Below, piece after piece: positions 38,664 to 45,197 of a stretch of 45,197 nt of DNA. Origin of the DNA: a virus; the IMG/VR virus record IMGVR_UViG_3300013094_000098, positions 1 through 45,197 of that record. One strand, given 5' to 3'. The first letter of the stretch is position 1; each line of letters opens with the position of its first letter. The notes under the pieces are model-generated. The model worked only from the letters and a program-made list of their open reading frames with translations. It was not told where the DNA came from and did no database searches. The translations under genes and the position numbers were made by a program.

Positions 38664-40670
38664 TTAAAACTTGCCAACTACTTCATCAAACGTAACACCG
38701 GTGCGAACTGCAATGAAGTTAAGCTGAATAAAGTTGATTGAACGTGCTGGTTTAATATAGATATCGCCAACGAATCTGTTGCCATCAACAACTTCTGGAG
38801 TATTATTTGTTGAGTCACAAATTACTCTGAAGTCATAGATACCACGACGACCTTGAATGTCACGAAGATAAGGTTCTACAAGGTTGCGGAAAGCAGCTTG
38901 TGTAAAGGCATCATTGAATTCGAACAATGAAGACTTAGCAGCTCTAGCAATTGCTTTTTCAAGAACAATGAACAATCTACGAACGTTGATTCTGTCAAAT
39001 GCTGATGGAAGAGCAAGAAGTGTCTTATCACCATAAAGTACAACACCCTGACCTGGGAAATTGACAATTGGATTTACACCATTCTTGTATAGCTGATCTC
39101 TGTTACCCTGATTTGGATTATAAGCCAACTTAATAACATTCTTGATGTTACCTCTGTTGAATCCTGCAGGTGAGAACCAAGGATCACGGATATTATCTGT
39201 TCTAACACATAGACCAGCAATATCACCATTCATTGGAACCCAACGATATACATCATTGTACTTATCATACTGATACTTAGCAGTTGAATCTAGAACTGCA
39301 TAAGAAGAGCTATGTAGATAGTTTCTGAAAGTAATAACGTTGTTTAGTTCTTGATGTGGAACATTGACTGTTGCTTCAACTGGTGGAGAAATGAATACCA
39401 CACAATCTCTTCTATTTTCAACAATATTGTCAATAATGTAATTGGCAATCTGTTCACCAGCACCACCAAGAGCCTTACCAGCAACAATCAATGATACATC
39501 AATATCTTCAGCTGATTGATACTGATCAAAAGCTGTCATGATTTTTGATGGAGCAATATCATATTCATCATCATCTGCACCGCCGCCACCAAAGTAATAT
39601 GTCTTTACGAATGGTTCCATAGTGCTTGCTAATGTTGCAGCAGGAGCTACACCATATTGATCTTTACCTGGCCATACCCATTGTGAGTTATTCTTGAGAA
39701 CATCCATATAGAAAATAGTACCACCTTGTTCACCCTTAGCATCAGTTGCTCTGGATAGGTTTGGCCATACTTCAAGAATTTCACCAGGAATACCTGTTAC
39801 AACACCCATATCATCAGTAATAACGATATGCAATTCATCACCAATAGTAGAATCTGAATTTCTGTTAGCTACATAATTTGATGTACCAGGACCAGCATTT
39901 ACAGAGTTAAAGAACTCCCAATATCTAGTAGCAGCAGTGTTTGCAGCACCAGTTACAGTGTAAGTCCAATCAGTCTTTAATGACTGCATAGTATTCAATG
40001 AAAGTGTTAGGTTGCCAGCTGTATCATCAGCAACGTTATTTACTTGAACATATTGTGAACCGATCGTTGTATTACCAATCAAGATATAATCGCCAATTGT
40101 GATAGTATTGGCAATAGCATTAGCACGTGCAGATGCACTTGAACCAACACAATTAATTGACATTGTAGTACTACCAAGAGCCAATGAAATCTTAACATCT
40201 GATGTTGTGTTTGATTGAATTGGTGAAGAATAAGCAGTAGCTGTTGGGCATACTGAAATTTTCAATGTATTACCAATGCTGCCTGGATACTTGGCATAAA
40301 AATAGTTAGTATCTACAGTTGATAATGTTTCTTGTTGAATATCAAAATCATTAATATTCTTGATTTGAGTTGTAGAAACGGAAGCGTTAGCAATGGCGTT
40401 ATAATTGCCAGCGCCAGCTGCTCTAGATACATAGAGTTGATTTCCATAAGCTAGAAAATTAGCTGCGGAAAAGAAAGTTTCGAAGTTGTTAGCGTTTGGC
40501 TTTCCGAATACATTGACTAGTTCGGTTTCAGAAGAGACCATAAGTGCGTCTTCTACTGGACCCCAACTAAATACACCTGCTGTAGCACCAACTGTGGTGG
40601 CAACTGCAGGAACAATAGTTGTTAAGTCAATTTCAGATACGTTAACACCAGGACTTATTTGAAATGGCAT
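38664..40670 (-). CDS. 18: tail sheath protein gp18
   Basis: The 668-residue protein has sheath features: SPGVNVSEIDLT at the N-terminus, VPATVGATAGVF-like segment, GDKTLLALPSAFDRINVRRL, LFIVLEKAIARAAKS and the C-terminal ARSINFIQLNFIAVRTG. The sheath contracts to drive the tube through the host envelope. A central insertion of about 200 residues, rich in Ser, Thr and Asn, is the variable domain on the outside. Confidence 0.96.
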   Translation of the reverse strand: MPFQISPGVNVSEIDLTTIVPAVATTVGATAGVFSWGPVEDALMVSSETELVNVFGKPNANNFETFFSAANFLAYGNQLYVSRAAGAGNYNAIANASVSTTQIKNINDFDIQQETLSTVDTNYFYAKYPGSIGNTLKISVCPTATAYSSPIQSNTTSDVKISLALGSTTMSINCVGSSASARANAIANTITIGDYILIGNTTIGSQYVQVNNVADDTAGNLTLSLNTMQSLKTDWTYTVTGAANTAATRYWEFFNSVNAGPGTSNYVANRNSDSTIGDELHIVITDDMGVVTGIPGEILEVWPNLSRATDAKGEQGGTIFYMDVLKNNSQWVWPGKDQYGVAPAATLASTMEPFVKTYYFGGGGADDDEYDIAPSKIMTAFDQYQSAEDIDVSLIVAGKALGGAGEQIANYIIDNIVENRRDCVVFISPPVEATVNVPHQELNNVITFRNYLHSSSYAVLDSTAKYQYDKYNDVYRWVPMNGDIAGLCVRTDNIRDPWFSPAGFNRGNIKNVIKLAYNPNQGNRDQLYKNGVNPIVNFPGQGVVLYGDKTLLALPSAFDRINVRRLFIVLEKAIARAAKSSLFEFNDAFTQAAFRNLVEPYLRDIQGRRGIYDFRVICDSTNNTPEVVDGNRFVGDIYIKPARSINFIQLNFIAVRTGVTFDEVVGKF

Positions 40671-40714
40671 TGTTTTCTCCTTTTATAATAAAATATTCAG
40701 TATCTCTGTATGAT

Positions 40715-40722
40715 TATTTATA
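40715..40722 (-). promoter_or_regulatory. late promoter TATAAATA for gene 18
   Basis: Exact late octamer between gene 17 and gene 18, about 45 bases before the ATG, AAAGGAG just before the start. Confidence 0.75.
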
Positions 40723-40727
40723 AAATT

Positions 40728-42320
40728 TCAGTTTAGAAGAAATCTATCAAATTCGCTGTCGCTCATCATCTTGCCATTTATGTCTTCTTCGTGACCATCC
40801 TGAAAGGAAAAAGATAAAGAATCATCTTCATAATCTTCCATTATTCTCTTTCTTATATCTGTATTTGATACGTCTTTAAAGTAATTTTGGTTCACCATCC
40901 ATGCAAAAAGAACCAAGCACATGACCAAATCATCATGTGATCCATCTTCTGCATTATAAGATGTACCATCCATTACATATGTAGATAGTTCATTTATTAT
41001 TGAATAATCATTTAAAAATATTTTATCACTTTCAACAATAGATTTTAAATTGGAACAACCAATTCTTTTAGTAACTTTGGTAGTTTTTATACCTAATCTA
41101 GATTGACCTTCACCACTCAATACTGTTCCTTTTCTTCCACTCATTTTAGTAGAAACAATATTTTCATATTCTAAATCTTGTTGTAATATATTTACCACTT
41201 GTGAACCCACATTAACTTCAACTAAAATTGAAGCTTCATTATAATACATACCAATATTGGCTAATAGAGTGGGAAAAGTTAATTGAGATATATCAGCATC
41301 ATTATAAGTAGCTACAACCTCATAAGGAATGGTTGTACAATCAATAACAACAAAAGATGAACTATCTAATCCTAATCCTTCACTCACATCAACAGTGATA
41401 GAGTAGATATGATTTTCAACAGGTTCTTTATAAAATCTTACACCATGTAATACTTTATGTGGTGTATTGTAAACCAACTTTGATAAGACAGCAGGGTGAA
41501 TTAAGGTATTAGCTGAACCAAGAAATTCACATTCAAATTCTTGTCTAAATTGATCAACTGATGTACTACGAATCATCAATTCTTTCCAGGCTTCATCTCT
41601 ACCTGGAACATCTGACCAATGAACGTCTACTCTGGCATAATCATTATTACTATTAACAGAATCCATCCAAATTTTATAAAATAAATTCATACCATTAGGA
41701 GTAGAAGTAATTAATAGTTTTGAAGATTGACCAGAAGAAATTGTAGGGAACACAGAAGCAAAGAAGCTATCTTGAATGTTACGGGGAACGAATGCGAACT
41801 CGTCTAGATAGATAAGGTTATAGGACTGACCACGAACAGCAGATGATGATGTGGCTGATGCTAATATCTTTGAACCATTTTCAAGTTCAATATTACCTTT
41901 GTTCCATTCAATGATACCTTGCTGTAACCACTTAGGTAACCATTCATAGGCTAATTGAATACGTGATAAAATTTCTCTAGATTGCACGTGCTTATTAGCT
42001 AGTACGGCTATATTATAATTTTCATTGAACAATATCTTATGAAGAAGATAACCAACAACACCTGTGGTTTTACCAACCTGACGAGGCATCTTACAAATTG
42101 TAAAACGATTATCATCAAATACTTTAAACATTTTTTTCTGATATTCAAAAGGTTTGAACTGTACAAGACCTTTATCAACCGAAACAATCTTCACATATGT
42201 TTCACAAAAGTAATTGACATCTTTAGCACACTTAAGATATTCTTCAATCTCAAAGGCTGAAAATTGTAATCTAACATCTCTATTTTTTAAATTTTTATTA
42301 CCAAGGTATGTATCAGCCAT
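40728..42320 (-). CDS. 17: terminase large subunit gp17
   Basis: The 530-residue protein has Walker A CKMPRQVGKT (77-85-ish), Walker B LIYLDEFAF (Asp173, Glu174), motif III TSTPNG and a C-terminal nuclease part with VDVSEGLGLDSSS. It packages DNA by ATP hydrolysis and cuts the concatemer. Overlaps gene 16 by 8 bases. Confidence 0.96.
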   Translation of the reverse strand: MADTYLGNKNLKNRDVRLQFSAFEIEEYLKCAKDVNYFCETYVKIVSVDKGLVQFKPFEYQKKMFKVFDDNRFTICKMPRQVGKTTGVVGYLLHKILFNENYNIAVLANKHVQSREILSRIQLAYEWLPKWLQQGIIEWNKGNIELENGSKILASATSSSAVRGQSYNLIYLDEFAFVPRNIQDSFFASVFPTISSGQSSKLLITSTPNGMNLFYKIWMDSVNSNNDYARVDVHWSDVPGRDEAWKELMIRSTSVDQFRQEFECEFLGSANTLIHPAVLSKLVYNTPHKVLHGVRFYKEPVENHIYSITVDVSEGLGLDSSSFVVIDCTTIPYEVVATYNDADISQLTFPTLLANIGMYYNEASILVEVNVGSQVVNILQQDLEYENIVSTKMSGRKGTVLSGEGQSRLGIKTTKVTKRIGCSNLKSIVESDKIFLNDYSIINELSTYVMDGTSYNAEDGSHDDLVMCLVLFAWMVNQNYFKDVSNTDIRKRIMEDYEDDSLSFSFQDGHEEDINGKMMSDSEFDRFLLN

Positions 42321-42708
42321 TTTCTTTTCTTATCATTTTCAATAATTCAGCAGAAGAACCAACAAACAGATTATTGTTTACTGTTGATGGACCTTCTTTT
42401 TCTTCTTTACTCAATTCTTTATTTTTCTTGGCTAATTCTAACAAATCTTTATTGGCATCCACCATTGTCTTCATAAGATTGGTAGCAACCTCAAAGGCTC
42501 TTGCAGACTCTGATTGTTTAGCAATATCAATGATGTCTTCTAAAGCACCACTACCTTTTTCAATAATATCATAAAGATTTTTACGAGCATATTCATAGTC
42601 ATTGTTATTCTCAGCCTTAATGACTGACATAGCATTACTAATTTTACTTGGTGCTTCAATCAATGGTTCTATACCTAATGATTGAGAAATAATATCTTTT
42701 CTAGCCAC
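42313..42708 (-). CDS. 16: terminase small subunit gp16
   Basis: From GTG 42708, preceded by GGTGGGG and one base after the gene 15 stop, 131 residues. It starts MARKDIISQSLGIEPL (T4-type pattern) and has a helical, Lys/Glu-rich middle. It regulates gp17 and recognises DNA. An in-frame TTG 24 bases upstream is less likely because it lies inside gene 15. Confidence 0.85.
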   Translation of the reverse strand: MARKDIISQSLGIEPLIEAPSKISNAMSVIKAENNNDYEYARKNLYDIIEKGSGALEDIIDIAKQSESARAFEVATNLMKTMVDANKDLLELAKKNKELSKEEKEGPSTVNNNLFVGSSAELLKMIRKENG

Positions 42709-42709
42709 T

Positions 42710-43531
42710 TTATGCCCCACCGTATTTGTCAACTGAAGTTATAATAAATCCATATCTATCAGTCTCTTCAATCATTGAAAGAGCAACTGAAAGATCGGCA
42801 TTAGAAGTAGGCAGGCCTTGTGCTGTTAAACCTGGTCTAATAGATGTCTCTACAATTGTTGTATTGGCTGTTGTATCAGGATAAAGATTAACTTCAACAA
42901 TCTTAATAAGCTTGCTTTCAGTAATAGGACCATAGAAATAACATTTCATTGTAAAATTTAATATAAATGTTAATACTTTTCTATTATTAAAGTCACCCTC
43001 ATACTGATCGTCCATCTGAACACCATCTAAAACGATAGGTATATCAGTATATTCAGGGAAATCACCAGCTAATAACTGAACTGTAACATTCCATTCTGGT
43101 GTAAAATAAGGAAGTATTTGCTCAACAATTTTAAGACCATCTTCCATTGTTTTGGTCATAATTTCTAGCTTCATTCCAATATCATAAGGAACGGGACTAA
43201 AAACCTTCTTATAAACATTAGCACCGTTAATTGTTTGTTTAGACACAGTCTTATTAAGAGTTTGTAATTTTCTAGATGGGTTGTATTGAACTGATGATAT
43301 TTCAAAAGCCATTCTAGGAAGTGTAATAGAAGTTATAGCTGATCCAGTTGGATTCTCTGTTAAACGAGCTAAAAACTTTTCTCTTGGACCGTATGATATA
43401 GGTACTTGAACTGTTTGTATTACGTTACCGGCCACGTCTAAATGATCAATTCTCAGATTGTTAAAAAGAGAACCAAAGATAGCAACGTATTTTTTAAATA
43501 GTGAATTGTAAAATGGATTAGGACTAATCAT
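42710..43531 (-). CDS. 15: tail completion protein gp15
   Basis: The 273-residue protein has gp15 features: PFYNSLFKKYVAIFGSLFNN, PREKFLARL, LPRMAFEISSVQYNP and MKCYFYGPI. It caps the tail tube at the head end. Overlaps gene 14 by one base (TAATG). Confidence 0.92.
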   Translation of the reverse strand: MISPNPFYNSLFKKYVAIFGSLFNNLRIDHLDVAGNVIQTVQVPISYGPREKFLARLTENPTGSAITSITLPRMAFEISSVQYNPSRKLQTLNKTVSKQTINGANVYKKVFSPVPYDIGMKLEIMTKTMEDGLKIVEQILPYFTPEWNVTVQLLAGDFPEYTDIPIVLDGVQMDDQYEGDFNNRKVLTFILNFTMKCYFYGPITESKLIKIVEVNLYPDTTANTTIVETSIRPGLTAQGLPTSNADLSVALSMIEETDRYGFIITSVDKYGGA

Positions 43532-44262
43532 TAGATTCTCATCTGACTTTCACTGAAAGGATCTATTTCCGTAAAATCTACAATTCCAACAACAGATGCA
43601 TTGAATGATACGTTTTGGGCATCAGTACTAATTAATTGTATATCATATTCTTCTTTAAACAATTCAACACCGTTTTCAGTCAATAACTGTAAACCATCAC
43701 TTTCTGTTAAAATATCATATGATTGAATTGAAGTTTGAAGATGGTTATATGTGTTATCAATAACAGGAACACCAGTATTGAATGTCTCATTAGAATATTC
43801 AAATAGTTCACATGTAACATCATACATCTGCAATGAACCCATCTGATAAAAGATAGGTCTAATATCAACGTATTTAATTTGATAAAGAGCAGCATCAAAT
43901 GGAAACCAAATAATATCACCTTCGTATGGTCTATCACGTCTGGATGGTTGACCAACTTCTTGATCAAAAGATCTTCTGGCAATAGAAAATGTAATCTGTT
44001 GTCTTACTTCAACACCAAAACTAGATAAGAATTCACCATCACCATCAAAGCCATTAATATTCTTAACATAGGCTTCTATTGATAAAGCTTGATTAAAACT
44101 GGCGGTTTCTTGTTCTCTAAATGTATCACTCAGATTAATAACTGTTCTAGGTAGATAATAAGTATCCACACCATACATACGGATGGATTCAATGATAAGG
44201 TCTTCAATAAGACCTTGCTCACCAGGAGAACTGAAATTTCTGAAGAAATAATTAGTTGCCAT
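43531..44262 (-). CDS. 14: neck protein gp14
   Basis: The 243-residue protein follows gp13 and has gp14-like FFRNFSSPGEQGLIEDLIIE, MYGVDTYYLPR and GDIIWFPFDAALYQIKY. With gp13 it forms the neck that joins head and tail. Overlaps gene 15 by one base; only four bases from gene 13. Confidence 0.92.
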   Translation of the reverse strand: MATNYFFRNFSSPGEQGLIEDLIIESIRMYGVDTYYLPRTVINLSDTFREQETASFNQALSIEAYVKNINGFDGDGEFLSSFGVEVRQQITFSIARRSFDQEVGQPSRRDRPYEGDIIWFPFDAALYQIKYVDIRPIFYQMGSLQMYDVTCELFEYSNETFNTGVPVIDNTYNHLQTSIQSYDILTESDGLQLLTENGVELFKEEYDIQLISTDAQNVSFNASVVGIVDFTEIDPFSESQMRI

Positions 44263-44266
44263 ATAC

Positions 44267-45016
44267 TTAGCCCATCATATCTGAAACTGGTAAGCTGTAA
44301 CCGATAATTACTTCTTGTTCCATCTTTTCAATTTCAGCAGAGGCATCATTATAAATTTTTTCACCGTTAAATGAAACACCGCCTGGTAACTGCATATTTG
44401 TAAATTTAGTTAAATTAGATCCCCATTGCTGTTTAATAAGAGCAGTTGCATATTTCTGCAACCAACGGTCTTCCCAAACTCTAGCATATACATCAGGATC
44501 TACAACTGAATAAGCTTCTGCAACAATATAGGTTCCAACATTAAGCTTCGCTACCCAATCAGCATCAATATAAAGTTTATTTGTTGTTCTAGTATATCTA
44601 ATAGGTTGTTGACCAACAAGTAACTGCTCAAGCAATTGAAGTTGCTGGAAGGCCATATAATATGGTACCATAGATTGATATGTCAATGTATACAAATCGT
44701 TCAATGCAATTTGATATCTGATATTGAATAGATTATTGGTTGCTAGATAATCACCAAGAGCAAATATATTAACAATGCCGTTAATATTATCTGGAACAGG
44801 AATATATCTGTTATCAATATCTGATTGCTGAATAACATACTTGTAGAAGGTCTTTTCAGCACCATCAAAATGGTAATCCCAATAAAACTTAAGAGCATCA
44901 TCCACACGATCATCAACCTGCGTGTCATCAACATTAATGTCAATAACAGGCTTACCTAATCTTCTTAGGCAATATTCTTTGAAATCATCTCTTGTAGCAA
45001 TAGTTGAAATAGCCAT
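44267..45016 (-). CDS. 13: neck protein gp13
   Basis: The 249-residue protein has the gp13 pattern: TIATRDDFKEYCLRRLGKPV, DDRVDDALKFYWDYHFDG, and QMVP-type YQSMVPYYMAFQQLQLLEQL, with KYATALIKQQWGSNL near the C-terminus. It starts the late neck-terminase-tail operon after a late promoter at 45037-45044. The ribosome site is AAAGGGA about ten bases before the ATG. Confidence 0.92.
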   Translation of the reverse strand: MAISTIATRDDFKEYCLRRLGKPVIDINVDDTQVDDRVDDALKFYWDYHFDGAEKTFYKYVIQQSDIDNRYIPVPDNINGIVNIFALGDYLATNNLFNIRYQIALNDLYTLTYQSMVPYYMAFQQLQLLEQLLVGQQPIRYTRTTNKLYIDADWVAKLNVGTYIVAEAYSVVDPDVYARVWEDRWLQKYATALIKQQWGSNLTKFTNMQLPGGVSFNGEKIYNDASAEIEKMEQEVIIGYSLPVSDMMG

Positions 45017-45036
45017 TTTTAAACATCCCTTTTAGA

Positions 45037-45044
45037 TATTTATT
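45037..45044 (-). promoter_or_regulatory. late promoter-like AATAAATA for gene 13
   Basis: One base off the late octamer, 21 bases before the gene 13 ATG. Confidence 0.5.
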
Positions 45045-45047
45045 AAA

Positions 45048-45197
45048 TTAATTCCATGTGATTCTTATTCTGCCGTTAGCACCAGCTGCACCTGATGCAT
45101 TCCTTCCACCACCACCTTCACCACCAGCGCCCACATCATATGTTAGTAAAGATCTAGGAGAAATATCACCTTTTCTTAATACAATTTTTATATAGGC
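45048..45197 (-). CDS. glycine-rich tail-fibre-type protein, C-terminus only
   Basis: Forty-nine codons plus a stop (TAA at 45048) run in from the window edge. The end has glycine-rich GAGGEGGGGRNASGAAGANG followed by GRIRITWN, a pattern common in tail fibres or fibritin-type proteins of T4-like phages. In T4 wac and gene 12 are upstream of gene 13. The call is tentative, as most of the protein is outside the window. Confidence 0.55.
   Translation of the reverse strand, partial: AYIKIVLRKGDISPRSLLTYDVGAGGEGGGGRNASGAAGANGRIRITWN

Noticed and set aside
43707-43982. Antisense or alternative-frame ORFs inside structural genes
   Set aside because: These and similar frames (e.g. 33405-33629, 27765-28004, 31446-31721) have no ribosome site, odd composition and lie within strong genes in another frame.
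1-45197. Prophage, tRNA genes, CRISPR or insertion sequences
   Set aside because: I saw no integrase, attachment site, clover-leaf, repeat-spacer array or transposase; the gene content is that of a lytic T4-like phage.

Overview
The window is part of a lytic T4-superfamily myovirus genome. In the T4 order it carries neck, terminase, tail and head genes 13-14-15-16-17-18-19-20-67-21-22-23, plus uvsY, uvsW, 55, 47, 46, 45, 44, 62 and regA. Almost everything is on the minus strand; one block of accessory genes (about 24.8-28.5 kb) is on the plus strand. There is no integrase, tRNA, rRNA or CRISPR array. The host cannot be read directly from the sequence. The AT-rich coding style and the long modular internal head proteins between genes 20 and 21 look like T4-like phages of marine or alphaproteobacterial hosts rather than coliphage T4, but this is an inference.

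Regions in coordinate order: (1) 1-2.0 kb, DUF932 protein (cut by the window edge), a HAD phosphatase with a capsid-targeting-like N-terminus, an exported protein, and a tiny ArfA-like ribosome-rescue ORF. (2) 2.05-4.4 kb, regA, 62, 44 and 45 (clamp, clamp loader, translational repressor). (3) 4.5-8.65 kb, a glycosyltransferase, a Dcd/dUTPase-like enzyme, a stand-alone class II amidotransferase, QueC, DUF3310 and a DpdA-like DNA transglycosylase. (4) 8.7-10.2 kb, four small basic proteins behind a late promoter. (5) 10.2-11.4 kb, DenV, a possible nuclease and a small protein. (6) 11.5-19.8 kb, a nearly gapless operon with folE, queD, queE, pdf, a GT17-like transferase, 46, 47 and late sigma factor 55. 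(7) 19.9-23.5 kb, uvsW broken by a GIY-YIG endonuclease gene, uvsY and a tail-tube-like gene. (8) 23.5-24.8 kb, very small membrane proteins and divergent promoters. (9) 24.8-28.5 kb, plus-strand early and envelope genes, including a metalloprotease-like protein, a SWIM protein and an SPFH membrane protein. (10) 28.5-45.2 kb, a second GIY-YIG endonuclease, then the morphogenesis genes.

The genes fit together as follows. FolE, QueD, QueE and QueC make the 7-deazaguanine preQ0. The amidotransferase probably converts it to an amido or amidino derivative, and DpdA would insert that into phage DNA, which should resist host restriction. Genes 45/44/62 and 46/47/uvsY/uvsW support replication and recombination. 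gp55 with the gp45 clamp should recognise the TATAAATA-like late promoters found before structural genes and before both homing endonucleases. Early genes instead share a sigma70-like promoter with a 17-18 bp spacer followed by an AATGGAGA leader.

Most unusual points: the split amidotransferase/QueC arrangement, the altered metal-binding motifs in QueD and QueE, the ArfA-like ORF that appears leaderless, the broken uvsW with an intein-like remnant and a small target echo, capsid-targeting-like N-termini on non-structural proteins, and several small genes that are easily missed.
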